Under the pieces are notes generated by a model, which did no database searches, was not told the DNA's origin, and saw only the letters and a list, made by a program, of their open reading frames with translations. DNA of 64,000 nucleotides from Bacteroidota bacterium (GTDB taxonomy: Bacteria; Bacteroidota; Bacteroidia; Bacteroidales; FEN-979): positions 62,001 to 126,000 of the forward strand of contig JAPLDI010000007.1 of the NCBI GenBank assembly GCA_026391795.1, given 5' to 3'. The position numbers and the translations under genes are program-made. Shown one piece after another: positions 17,501-24,336 of this stretch (its first letter is position 1; every line of letters starts with the position of its first letter).

Positions 17501-19422
17501 TGGAACCCCGCACCGAAACAGAGCAGATTGTGCGCGACACCTTTGCCGCAATTCTCCAGGTGACAAAGGTGGGCATTAACGACAATTTCTTCGACCTGGG
17601 CGGGAATTCGCTCCGGGCAGTGGCACTGGTGGCTGAATTGCAGAAATATTTCGAGGTCACGATGAATGATGTATTCAGGTATCAGACCGTTGCCCTGCTG
17701 GCAAAGAATGTCAGACCCGGGAAAAACCGGATACTGACCCGGCTCCGGGAGATCCGGGAAACAATCCCGGCCGGCATCTCATCGTTGAGTGAAAGTATGA
17801 GAGACCGGAAGATCAGGAAGTGCCTGTCAGACTATGCAAAAGAATATAAAAAATACCAGGCCATCGACCTGTCGAAGAAACGGGATTACCGGCATATCCT
17901 GCTGACCGGCGCCACCGGGTTCCTGGGCGCTTACCTGTTGCGCGACCTGCTGACCTTGCCGGGATCTGAGATCTACCTTCCTGTCAGGGCCGGCAGTGAA
18001 GAGGAGGCCGCCGAAAGAATCCGGGAAAAAACCGGTTTCTACTTCGGTGAACAATTTTATCCTCTTTTCAGGGAGAGGATCCATGTTGTACGGGGCGACC
18101 TCTCCTCCGAAATGCTCGGATTTCCGAAGGAAGTTTACGATGACCTTGCCGGAAAGATTGACTGCATCATTCATTCTGCAGCGCTCGTCAAACACTATGG
18201 GCAATCTGAAGAGTTTTTCAACAGCAACGTGAAGCCGGTAGAGAACCTGATCGCATTTGCCGGCACCGGACGGAAAAAAGATTTTCATCATATTTCAACC
18301 CTCTCCGTGGGAATGGGAAATATCCCGGGCAAACAGATCAATCTCTATACGGAATATGATCTGGATTCAGGACAGAAATCCGATCTCCATTACCTCGTCA
18401 CCAAACTGGAGGCTGAAAAAAAACTGAATGCTGCCCGAGCCGGAGGATTGATGGCCAACATCTACCGGATCGGGAATATCACCTTCGATTCCAAAACCGG
18501 CCGTTCGCAGGAGAACCTCGGCGACAATGCATTTTTTCATGTTGTCCGCAGTTTTGTCAACCTGGGATTTATTCCCGACAAGCTGGATGAGGTCGAGTTC
18601 TCCTTTGTTGACCAGGTAAGCAGGGCCATCCTGCATCTTTTCAACCGGGAATCGCTGCAAAACGAAACTTTTCATATTAAAAATTCACAAATCGTAAAGC
18701 AGTCGGAGATCCTGACAGCGCCTGAACTGGATCTGAGGATCCGGAAAATACGTTTTACCCAGTTTATCGACCAGCTGATTGAAAACTACACGGTGGAAGA
18801 ATTCCGTCCGTCGATCGAAGCCATACTGTTGCATTATGGCTGGCTTGAGGAGGAGCCGTCCGGTGGGGAAACCACCCTGTTCAAACCGTTAAGTAACAAG
18901 ACGGACTACATCCTGAAAAAAACCGGATTTCGCTGGCCCAGGCTGAAGGTTCAGCAGATGAACAGCCTGATCATTGAAGCATTGAAGGATCGGATCGGCC
19001 AATTCAGGGAGATCACCCTGTTCAACACCCTGGGCATACCCGATGTTGAGCGGCTGGCGAAACTTGCCATCCAGCAGCATTATCCTTCCGACAGCGAAAT
19101 CTTATGGGAAGGAGAACCCAATCCCTACTTTTTTATCATTACAAGGGGAACGGTCGAGATCAGCCGGCATTCAAAATCGGGATGGCTGGGAACAGTCATG
19201 GTTGCCGGTAAAGGCGATTTCCTGGGGTCTGACCAGCTCTTCCAGGAAAAACACTCCTCCAATAACGCCGAAGCAATTCTTGGGGATGTGCACGTGTATG
19301 CATTCAGGACCGAAGATTTTAAACAACTGGTCATTGAATCGCCCGCATTAAGTGCCTCCCTGATACGGATCCTGGCCGAACGGGTGAGCCGGCTGACAGA
19401 CCTGTTTGTGAATATGAGTTAA
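11530..19422 (+). CDS. Two-module NRPS C-A-T-C-A-T-R with C-terminal cNMP-binding-like domain
   Basis: 2630 residues. Domains: C1 ~1-450 (HHLIADG at 143-149); A1 ~465-955 (YTSGSTGKPKG near 613; core D at 658); T1 ~960-1033 (LGGHS, Ser991 carries phosphopantetheine); C2 ~1040-1475 (HHIVFDG at 1171-1177); A2 ~1490-1975 (YTSGSTGKPKG from 1638); T2 ~1996-2063 (LGGNS, Ser2027); reductase ~2118-2480 (GATGFLG at 2127-2133, YLVTK with Tyr2288/Lys2292); cNMP-like domain 2495-2630. Reading the ten Stachelhaus positions by eye gives DVWFDAGDCK for A1 (no match I know) and DLTKIGEVGK for A2, one residue from the known Asn code DLTKLGEVGK. An NRPS starting with a C domain usually N-acylates its first residue; the reductase releases an aldehyde or alcohol. 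No epimerase or thioesterase is present. All key residues are intact. The terminal cNMP-like domain is highly unusual for an NRPS. Confidence 0.95.
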   Translation: MKKTEPVTLFPLSHPQERIWYTEMMHLNTAFANLPFKVVYPGELDLDILAESINHVIRLNDGLRIRLHATEENGLIETRQYVADFRKREIDHFDFSGPGGNVRLNNWLISQSREPFVLHDQDLFYFAVVRFSDSEWGCFFKIHHLIADGWTIDLVVKSIEENYRKRLKGEKLPLEKKPSCLDYLSYEEAYLSSSECEKDRKFWHETLLPLPDEIVLPFKKNKTDSIRANTVKLAFSPKIRARMHEFCQSNHTSVFKLILSALAVYINRITALDDVVFATVNHGRETDEQKLMTGMFVSTFPVRIRLEKDVTFASLVLLAGDELNKVIRNYSRYPLDRLIMELREKTGQDPSWLLNILLVGHPNLTDDAVKLDYLFPGYEPSPLTIHINPSGKDAGGILELQFDYHSDLFEEENIQQVFAALSAILDHALSDPLQQIDQIELVSQEEKERLLVHFNATDHPFPKPRFVKELFEEQAARTPAKTAVVYLGKTLTYDELNRKSNRLAHKLKSLGARPGAVIGILADRSPEMIIGVMAALKSGCAYVPIDAAYPGERIQYMLGDSRAFALLSHRHLQEKSGFTGLVIGLDDPENYHGDDTNPETINQPDDLVYIIYTSGSTGKPKGVMVAQWPLAHFILWHQALHQLTEADNTTKFASFGFDVTVWEIFPTLISGATLHIIADEIRLSPIQLNEYFEANNITVSFLPTQFGEQFIDNIENHSLRWLDVAGEKLRSFRKRPYTLMNGYGPTEYADCTTWFIVDKYYDNIPIGKPIWNTRIYILDKYNKLRPVGIPGELCVAGTGLAEGYFGKPELTAEKFVDDPFYPGHKMYRTGDLCRWLQDGNIEYLGRIDFQVKIRGFRVEPGEIEQAIKKQPMITDAVVIDRTDTSGRTFLSGYYVADAPVDPAKIKEKLGIDLPEYMIPPFLVQIEKMPLTPNGKIDRKALPEPERLPEETRAFIAPVTETEKSLAGMWKQILGIDAVSMNDDFFLLGGHSLKAALLQARIQKEFQIQLSLQNIFHNPVLHDLSLLIDKSAKQDYVKITHVANRPHYPVASAQKRLFIVNQMENIGITYNIPLVFLIEGNLDTNALSKAIEDLASRHEVFRTSFDIVDGVPVQIVNPKVRIKRFYQEAPEEDAGKVIREFIRPFDLRTAPLFRAGLVKFGEHRHLLIFDVHHIVFDGWSVDIFLEELWGLYKGKKLPPLKLQYRDYAVWQQNLGAGELMKKQEQYWIRQFEGELPSLNLETDFPRGSSMTFDGARLAIELDRDLTDALKNLVREEGATLFMVLLSAYSILLSKYTNQEEIVVGIPSSGRSIPELEKMIGMFVNTLPVRSKPSGESTFRTFLSGMKSLVLDAYDNQDYQLDSLVEKLGITRNSGRNPLFDVMFAFRSQPGDIVLKEITVKPFEFTFNITKFDLTIEVIEKSDTMKLEVEYRKHLFNPLTIENLGSHYVNLLREIATGAGKQIKEFNILNPEEKEFLLKGYNNTRADYPREKTIFELFEEQVAADPGKTAVIHDRRTVSYSELNENANGFARLLREKGIQPDQVIGVMMEQGIEFITVILGIIKAGGAYLPIDPEYPEERIGYILENSHAPILITTPEARPKAILFQGEIMEMKTGHRFEGGTGNLPKVNKPDDLVYIIYTSGSTGKPKGVMITHSGLVNYITWARKVYLEGESVNFPLYSSISFDLTVTSIFTPLASGNAIVVYAGGDKSTLIKRLVEDNKAGILKLTPTHLGMLENIDCSHSAIKRFIVGGEELRTSVAGKIYSKFGNNVKIFNEYGPTETVVGCMIHLFNPEKDTRAAVPIGIPGDNVRIYLLDKYLMPVPAGVSGEMYISGDGVARGYLNRPDITAERFLHDPFYPGQRMYKTGDLAKFLPEGEIEFLGRVDFQVKIRGFRIELGEIESKLMQHPALKDALVLPQQDENGINLLCAYYVSDNKIPVNELKTFLAGYLPDYMIPSYFIPLEVIPLTPNGKVDRNKLPKSGESVYTGIEYVEPRTETEQIVRDTFAAILQVTKVGINDNFFDLGGNSLRAVALVAELQKYFEVTMNDVFRYQTVALLAKNVRPGKNRILTRLREIRETIPAGISSLSESMRDRKIRKCLSDYAKEYKKYQAIDLSKKRDYRHILLTGATGFLGAYLLRDLLTLPGSEIYLPVRAGSEEEAAERIREKTGFYFGEQFYPLFRERIHVVRGDLSSEMLGFPKEVYDDLAGKIDCIIHSAALVKHYGQSEEFFNSNVKPVENLIAFAGTGRKKDFHHISTLSVGMGNIPGKQINLYTEYDLDSGQKSDLHYLVTKLEAEKKLNAARAGGLMANIYRIGNITFDSKTGRSQENLGDNAFFHVVRSFVNLGFIPDKLDEVEFSFVDQVSRAILHLFNRESLQNETFHIKNSQIVKQSEILTAPELDLRIRKIRFTQFIDQLIENYTVEEFRPSIEAILLHYGWLEEEPSGGETTLFKPLSNKTDYILKKTGFRWPRLKVQQMNSLIIEALKDRIGQFREITLFNTLGIPDVERLAKLAIQQHYPSDSEILWEGEPNPYFFIITRGTVEISRHSKSGWLGTVMVAGKGDFLGSDQLFQEKHSSNNAEAILGDVHVYAFRTEDFKQLVIESPALSASLIRILAERVSRLTDLFVNMS
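19012..19422 (+). other. cNMP-binding-like domain fused to the NRPS C-terminus
   Basis: Residues 2495-2630 read as a Crp/cNMP-type beta-roll: FNTLGIPDVERLAKLA (N-terminal helix), ILWEGEPNPYFFIITRGTVEI (the G-x-(5)-YFI-x-G-x-VEI strands), GKGDFLGSDQLF (phosphate-binding-cassette position) and a C-terminal helix pair. The cassette lacks the usual F-G-E and the Arg that contacts the cyclic phosphate (Ser and Asn stand there), so cAMP binding is doubtful. No DNA-binding HTH follows. The reading frame is continuous from the reductase. Confidence 0.8.
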
Positions 19423-19433
19423 GGCAACGATAG

Positions 19434-20183
19434 ATGACCGAAGTCGTTTATACGAGGATCGATGCGGAGATGCCCCTGCCTGAAATGCCAGGACATCTGA
19501 ATGGACTTTCGTCCGAAAAACTCGAACGGTATCATTCACTTCATCGTCAGGATGACCGGAAAAGGATGCTGGCCGGTGATTTGGTGTTAAGGACAACGCT
19601 GGCAAAAAAACTCCGCTGCGATCCCTCATCGGTTACTTTTCTTTCTCAACGCCATGGCAAACCCATTCTGGCCGGCATCAAAGGAATTCATTTCAACCTT
19701 TCACACTCCGGAAATTATGCCGTTGCCGTTATTTCATCCAGTGAGGCAGGGATCGACATTGAAGAGATCCGCACTTTGAAAGAGCCTGGCAAAATCGCGG
19801 AAGTCTTTATGTCGGAGAAAGAATTTGCATGCTATTCAAATTTGCCGGAAGAGTTACGGCAAAAATGGTTTTACCGTATCTGGACTGCGAAGGAAAGTTA
19901 TATTAAACAAACAGGGAATGGGATTTTTGAAGGACTGAAGTCGGTTACCATTGATTTTTCAGGACCCCGGATTCTGGCTTACAAAAACAACAAACCTTTG
20001 TCCGCCCTCTTTTTCCATGAAATTGATATCGATCCGGGCTATTGTGCATTTGTTTGCTCGGAGGATCAAACGTGTTCGGATCCGGCGGGTTTCCACCTGA
20101 AGAATGAACTGCACAAAGAAAAAGGGATGAACTTCTTCACAACGCAGGTTATCGGGGATGTTGTCAGGTCATCCATAATTTAG
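19434..20183 (+). CDS. Sfp-type 4'-phosphopantetheinyl transferase
   Basis: 249 residues. It carries the group II PPTase signatures: GKPIL and FNLSHSGNYAVA, then the Mg-binding GIDIEEI, and WTAKESYIKQTGNGI. The enzyme moves phosphopantetheine from CoA to the serine of carrier domains. It starts 11 bp after the NRPS stop and must be co-transcribed; Ser991 and Ser2027 of the NRPS are the obvious substrates. A C-terminal tail of about 30 residues after the conserved domain (from SDPAGFHLKN) is not typical and may be species-specific. This dedicated PPTase makes the operon self-sufficient if transferred. Confidence 0.93.
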   Translation: MTEVVYTRIDAEMPLPEMPGHLNGLSSEKLERYHSLHRQDDRKRMLAGDLVLRTTLAKKLRCDPSSVTFLSQRHGKPILAGIKGIHFNLSHSGNYAVAVISSSEAGIDIEEIRTLKEPGKIAEVFMSEKEFACYSNLPEELRQKWFYRIWTAKESYIKQTGNGIFEGLKSVTIDFSGPRILAYKNNKPLSALFFHEIDIDPGYCAFVCSEDQTCSDPAGFHLKNELHKEKGMNFFTTQVIGDVVRSSII

Positions 20184-20230
20184 TAATTTTGACGATCTGC
20201 GTGTTTCAACAGACATGGAACAAATTATAC

Positions 20231-20285
20231 CCCTCAACCCCCATCCCCTTCTCCTTCAGGAGAAGGGGCGCCGGGGATGAGGGGA
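20231..20285. repeat. Long imperfect palindrome (REP-like element)
   Basis: The core is a perfect inverted repeat, CCCCTTCTCCT-TC-AGGAGAAGGGG at 20245-20268, extended outward by CCCCATC/GATGAGGGG pairing. It lies between the PPTase and the START gene. There is no T-tract, so a simple terminator is not indicated; half of a similar element (CCCCTTCTCC) is present at about 3612-3630 where the sulfatase remnant ends. Confidence 0.75.
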
Positions 20286-20309
20286 TAAGTAAAAACAAAC
20301 TATCCCTGA

Positions 20310-20930
20310 ATGATATCCCTCCGCCAATCTCCCCTTCTGTTACTTTTCCTGGTCAGCAGCCTGAACCTGAAAGCCCAGCAATGGGTCTTCATAAAGGAAA
20401 AGGAAGGAATTAAAATTTATACTCGTACACCCGAAAACTCAACCTTTAAATGTTTTAAGGGCGAAACCGTGTTCCATGCCAGCATGGAAAAACTCAGCCT
20501 CTACATCGGCAATGTTAAAAATTTCAACTGGTGGGACAAGAACGTGAAGGATCTCCGGGTGATTGAAGCCGAGCCGGGCAAACACGCCAAATATTATCTT
20601 GTGTATGATCTTCCATGGCCCCTGAACGACAGGGACCTCTGTGTGGAAGCGTTCATTACTTACGACACGCTGAAGAGGGAAAAGGTTGTTTCTTCAAAGC
20701 CGCTGCCGGGAGCCGTTCCCGAGCAAAAAGGGATCGTCAGGATCAAAAACTACTGGCAGAAATGGACACTCACTGCGATCGACGACAACAACGTTCACGC
20801 CGTTCTTGAAGGTTTTGTCGATCCCGGGGGAAGCATCCCTTCGTGGCTTTACAACATGGTCATTACGGAGACCCCGCTCAATGTCATGGGAGGAATCAAG
20901 GCAAGGGTTGAGCCGGGACAAAGCAAATAA
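20310..20930 (+). CDS. Exported START-domain protein
   Basis: 206 residues: signal peptide (MISLRQSPLLLLFLVSSLNLKAQ) followed by a single START/lipid-binding fold. Typical landmarks are GIKIYTRTPENS, FKGETVFHAS, NWWDKNVKDLRVIE, YDLPWPLNDRDLC and the C-terminal helix SIPSWLYNMVITETPLNVM. START domains hold a lipid or sterol in a deep groove; bacterial exported versions have no known ligand. It is 126 bp after the PPTase, behind a palindrome, so co-transcription with the NRPS operon is uncertain. Confidence 0.85.
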   Translation: MISLRQSPLLLLFLVSSLNLKAQQWVFIKEKEGIKIYTRTPENSTFKCFKGETVFHASMEKLSLYIGNVKNFNWWDKNVKDLRVIEAEPGKHAKYYLVYDLPWPLNDRDLCVEAFITYDTLKREKVVSSKPLPGAVPEQKGIVRIKNYWQKWTLTAIDDNNVHAVLEGFVDPGGSIPSWLYNMVITETPLNVMGGIKARVEPGQSK

Positions 20931-20957
20931 AAATGATCTTCACAAACAGGACTGACC

Positions 20958-21230
20958 CTACCCGGCTGTGGCAGGGTCGATAATTCCGGATACTTCCGTT
21001 ACCACGTTCGCGGGGAAGCCGCTTTTACTGGCATGCTCCAGGATCATTTCCTTGTTGGGCGCAATGTATATACAATAGATTTTATCTGTTGTCACATAGC
21101 TTTGTACCCACTGTATCCGGGGGCCCATATTGATCAAAACCCCGCAGGATGTCTGAGAAATGGCTTGCAGCTGTTCGGCAGAGAACTTTCCCGCACCGGG
21201 TATTTCCCTTTCTATCAGGTATTTTGGCAT
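20958..21230 (-). CDS. DUF4242 small protein
   Basis: 90 residues with no signal peptide. The sequence begins PKYLIEREIPGAGKF, continues with W-V-Q-S-Y-V-T-T-D-K-I-Y-C-I-Y-I-A, and ends in an EHASKSGFPAN helix, which is the ferredoxin-like DUF4242 (SCO4226-type) pattern. Some relatives bind nickel; the role is otherwise unknown. Cytoplasmic. It is convergent with the START gene, and no operon partner is evident. Confidence 0.75.
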   Translation of the reverse strand: MPKYLIEREIPGAGKFSAEQLQAISQTSCGVLINMGPRIQWVQSYVTTDKIYCIYIAPNKEMILEHASKSGFPANVVTEVSGIIDPATAG

Positions 21231-21380
21231 ATCCGTATCTTTTTTATATCAGTTTAGGCCACAAAGATACATCACAATTTAAATTTATTCTAAATAATAA
21301 ATTGATGCGGGCGACGGCCTTTCAGACCGGCCTGCTCTCTTAAACGGATAACGAAGGATCCCTATAGGAGAAACCTTTGC

Positions 21381-21422
21381 AACTTAGACAAGACTTAGAG
21401 GAGACTTAGAGGAGGGTTAGAC
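21381..21422. repeat. Short tandem repeat of GACTTAGAGGA type
   Basis: Four imperfect copies of an 11-13-bp unit (AACTTAGACAA, GACTTAGAGGA, GACTTAGAGGA, GGGTTAGAC) just downstream of the gene at 21440-22018. No function is proposed. Confidence 0.6.
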
Positions 21423-21439
21423 GAAAAGGAAGGGCAGGA

Positions 21440-22018
21440 TCAATTCAGGGCGGGGTCAACATCCCGTTCGGTCACGATTCCCGGCATATCCCAAACGCTG
21501 ACGCGAAGAATGGAATCCTTTTTCAACAACGAAGGATCTTTCACAAGATACTGGAAACCAAACTGGGGATTTCTTTCCGTGGCTTCTCCTTGTTCCAGTA
21601 TTTTTCCACTGGAGGACAGAATACAGACGGATACTCCTGCCACCATGATAACATCGGTTGCCTGGATTATGAGTGTAACTTCCCGTCCTCTGGGGCCACG
21701 TTCAATCTCAACACCAGTGATCTTCGGGGGTTTCATAAAATCCTTGATGGCCAGCTGGTAGATCCCAATGTTGGGTTTTTTCCTTTTCCATTTCCTGAGA
21801 GGCTCTTCATATTGAGCCCTGAGCAAAGGGTCGGCCAGCACCCGGCGCGCATATTCCTTGGCCTGTTTAAACCGAATGAGGTGTTTTATCTGTTCCCCGG
21901 AAAGGACACGTTTCGATACATCGGGAAGCGACCGCATCACCCCGTCCTTCTGAAGGACTACGGTGCCCAGTTTGCCACTGTAGGAATGGGTCAAGATATT
22001 TCCATTGTTGCGAGCCAT
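21440..22018 (-). CDS. Uncharacterised cytoplasmic protein
   Basis: 192 residues, not recognised. No signal peptide. The N-terminus (NGNILTHSYSGKLGTVVLQ) is followed by a basic helical part (IKHLIRFKQAKEYARRVLAD, PLRKWKRKKPN), then a probable beta-rich C-terminal domain with regular strands (GVEIERGPRGREVTLIIQAT, VAGVSVCILSSSGKILEQGEA, SILRVSVWDMPG), perhaps Ig-like. The opening resembles small Bacteroidota proteins found beside phage-like genes, but no phage gene is near. Isolated gene; codon usage looks normal. Confidence 0.65.
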   Translation of the reverse strand: MARNNGNILTHSYSGKLGTVVLQKDGVMRSLPDVSKRVLSGEQIKHLIRFKQAKEYARRVLADPLLRAQYEEPLRKWKRKKPNIGIYQLAIKDFMKPPKITGVEIERGPRGREVTLIIQATDVIMVAGVSVCILSSSGKILEQGEATERNPQFGFQYLVKDPSLLKKDSILRVSVWDMPGIVTERDVDPALN

Positions 22019-22219
22019 TTTCCGAAGTTATTTAATCCGCTTTTTCTTTAAATAAATGTCACTCTTTGCCCGGGTTTGCTATTTGTTAAACTGCCATTTT
22101 TCTGCAAAAATGATGCCATCTTTGAAACAATTTCAATCTTTCAGCCTCCGGGTTTCATCAATTTTTTACCCATAAGGATCTTGCTTTTATCTTTCAAATC
22201 CCGCATTTCACAGAACAGA

Positions 22220-22251
22220 TTTGCATAAAAGATCCTTCCAGTGAATCTTTG
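22220..22251 (+). promoter_or_regulatory. Predicted Bacteroidota promoter for the FISUMP gene
   Basis: A perfect -33 box TTTG at 22220-22223 and a -7 box AATCTTTG at 22244-22251 (one mismatch to TAnnTTTG) are separated by 20 bp, the normal spacing. The start codon is 36 bp downstream. Confidence 0.55.
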
Positions 22252-22286
22252 TAAGTACAACATTAAATCCTTATGAAAGGTCCCCA

Positions 22287-23072
22287 ATGAAAAATCATTA
22301 TCCGATCGTGGCAGGGTTGCTGTTCTTTATTACCGGTATTATCGCCCTGAAAGCACAAAGCCCTTTTAATACCAATGAAAAAGACAACACCCTGTACGTT
22401 TACAGCCAGGAGTCATCTCATTATAAAGCCGCCGATTCAGAAAAGGACAATATACTGTTTCATAACTCCACGGGCACGGTTAAGGATGTTGACGGAAATA
22501 TTTACAGTACCCTGAAGATAGTATCCCAGACATGGATGGTTGAAAACCTGAAAGTCACTCATTACCGTAATGGCGATGAAATACCCAATATCAGGGACAC
22601 AACAGCATGGGGACGGCTGACAACCGGCGCCTGGTGCTGGTACAACAATAATGATTCCAATGATTCTGTTTACGGAAAAATGTACAACTGGTTCGCAGTT
22701 TCCGACAGCCGTATTATAGCACCAAAGGGCTGGCATGTTCCCGCCGATGACGAATGGAGTACATTGATATCCTTCCTGGGAAAAGAAGATGTGGCCGGAG
22801 GAAAGATGAAGGAAACCGGCACTGCGCACTGGAACAGTCCAAATACGGGCGCAACGAATGAAAGCGGGTTTACAGCCATTCCCGGCGGTTACCGCTACAC
22901 CGACAATGGGTCCTTTCGCCAGATGGGAAATGACGCTGACTGGTGGAGCACGACGGAGGTTGATGCAACGTATGCGTGGTTCCGCAACATCTATTATAAC
23001 TTCCCTGTATCCGGACGCTACTACTATAACAAACAGAATGGTTTTTCGGTCCGGTGCGTTAAAGATCAGTAA
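22287..23072 (+). CDS. FISUMP-domain secreted protein (intact)
   Basis: 261 residues: signal peptide (cleavage after LKAQ), a short linker, and a full FISUMP domain from VKDVDGNIYSTLKI through GKMYNWFAVSDSR, KGWHVPADDEWSTLISFLG, GFTAIPGGYR, WWSTTEVDATYAWFRNI to GFSVRCVKDQ. FISUMP (major paralogous) domains are exported and multiply in Bacteroidota genomes; their role is not established. There is no T9SS sorting domain. It serves as the in-window reference showing what the broken copy at 732-1981 has lost. Confidence 0.85.
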   Translation: MKNHYPIVAGLLFFITGIIALKAQSPFNTNEKDNTLYVYSQESSHYKAADSEKDNILFHNSTGTVKDVDGNIYSTLKIVSQTWMVENLKVTHYRNGDEIPNIRDTTAWGRLTTGAWCWYNNNDSNDSVYGKMYNWFAVSDSRIIAPKGWHVPADDEWSTLISFLGKEDVAGGKMKETGTAHWNSPNTGATNESGFTAIPGGYRYTDNGSFRQMGNDADWWSTTEVDATYAWFRNIYYNFPVSGRYYYNKQNGFSVRCVKDQ

Positions 23073-23130
23073 GAAGAATTACGATTCGCAAGGTGCATTG
23101 ATTTGTACCACACATACCTCAATTTTTACA

Positions 23131-23161
23131 TTTCCCCGCGGCCGGAAGTGACCTATCTTTG
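23131..23161 (+). promoter_or_regulatory. Predicted Bacteroidota promoter for the pirin gene
   Basis: A perfect -7 box TATCTTTG at 23154-23161 is preceded 19 bp upstream by TTTC (23131-23134), one mismatch from TTTG. The pirin start codon at 23244 lies about 80 bp downstream. Confidence 0.5.
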
Positions 23162-23243
23162 TATTCCTGAAAACAGAACTGACTTTTGCCAAAGACAGGT
23201 GCACCTGAAAGCGGCCGGAGTCACACGATTAAACTTTAGCATC

Positions 23244-24272
23244 ATGGAAAAAAACGCAATCATCTCGATAAAACCACTCGGTTTCATGTGGCCGGTAGGA
23301 AATCCGTTCCTTTTTTTCGCCCATCACCTCGACCATTACCCGGCCGGAAATGAAGAGATGGGGCCGAAGGATTCGCTGAAAGGGAGGAACATCGGTGAAG
23401 ACTTTACACTCAAAGACGGCTGGCGGATGTATCATGGCGAAAGGATCCCCGGGTTTCCGGTACATCCCCACCGCGGATTTGAAACCGTCACCATTGTGAG
23501 GACCGGCTTCGTCGATCATGCCGATTCGCACGGACAGGCCGGAAGATATGGCCGGGGCGATGTTCAGTGGATGACGGCCGGGGCCGGTTTGCAACACAGC
23601 GAGATGTTCCCGCTGCTGAACGAGGATAAGGAAAACCCGGCGGAATTATTCCAGATCTGGCTGAACCTGCCGAAAACAAAAAAGTTTGCAGAGCCCCATT
23701 TCAAGATGCTCTGGTCGGAAGATATTCCGGTTTATACTTTCAAAGATGACCGGGGAAAACAGGTATCTGTCAACGTCATTGCCGGCAATATCGCGGGTGT
23801 TACTGCCCTTTCCCCCGCACCTGATTCCTGGGCTGCCGATCCCCGAAACGAAGTCGCCATCTGGACCATCCGGATGGAGGAAGGCGCCGAATGGAGGATT
23901 CCGGCAGCAGGAGGGCTGGTGAACCGGACCCTGTATTTCTATGAAGGCTCTTCCCTTACGGTCAATGGCACTGAAGTCAGCTCCGGGCAGGCAATCGAAT
24001 TAAGGGGGAGTTCAGAAGCAGTCATTGTGAACGGCAATTCCGCGGGCAACCTGGTCTTGTTGCAGGGAAAACCCATTCCGGATCCGGTTGTTCAGTACGG
24101 CCCGTTTGTCATGAACACAGAGGCTGAAATTCAGCAGGCATTCCAGGATTTCCGGAAGACCTCGTTCGGCGGGTGGCCCTGGCCGACGAACAGTCCCGTT
24201 TATCCCCGTGATAAAGGAAGGTTTGCGCTACACAAGGACGGTACGGAAGAGATACGGAAGAATGAAAATTAA
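23244..24272 (+). CDS. Pirin family protein
   Basis: 342 residues from the ATG at 23244 (MEKNAIISIKPLGFMW); an earlier in-frame ATG at 23103 would overlap the predicted promoter and is rejected. It is a bicupin with the N-terminal pirin motif PGFPVHPHRGFETVTIV, then GRGDVQWMTAGAGLQHSEMF; His in HPHRGFE and QHSE are the metal ligands. Pirins act as quercetin dioxygenases or redox-sensing iron cofactors. The C-terminal half has LVLLQGKPIPDPVVQYGPFVMN and the FGGWPWP end seen in many bacterial pirins. Cytoplasmic. Alone in its transcription unit. Confidence 0.9.
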   Translation: MEKNAIISIKPLGFMWPVGNPFLFFAHHLDHYPAGNEEMGPKDSLKGRNIGEDFTLKDGWRMYHGERIPGFPVHPHRGFETVTIVRTGFVDHADSHGQAGRYGRGDVQWMTAGAGLQHSEMFPLLNEDKENPAELFQIWLNLPKTKKFAEPHFKMLWSEDIPVYTFKDDRGKQVSVNVIAGNIAGVTALSPAPDSWAADPRNEVAIWTIRMEEGAEWRIPAAGGLVNRTLYFYEGSSLTVNGTEVSSGQAIELRGSSEAVIVNGNSAGNLVLLQGKPIPDPVVQYGPFVMNTEAEIQQAFQDFRKTSFGGWPWPTNSPVYPRDKGRFALHKDGTEEIRKNEN

Positions 24273-24336
24273 GGCTTGACAGCAATGAAATGGCCAGACC
24301 CTGCAAAGGTGATTCCTGGAATCCGGTAACTGATGT

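Noticed and set aside
21381..21422. Possible CRISPR-like short tandem array (ACTTAGA units)
   Set aside because: Units are 11-13 bp, directly adjacent without unique spacers, and no cas gene is present; simple tandem repeat.
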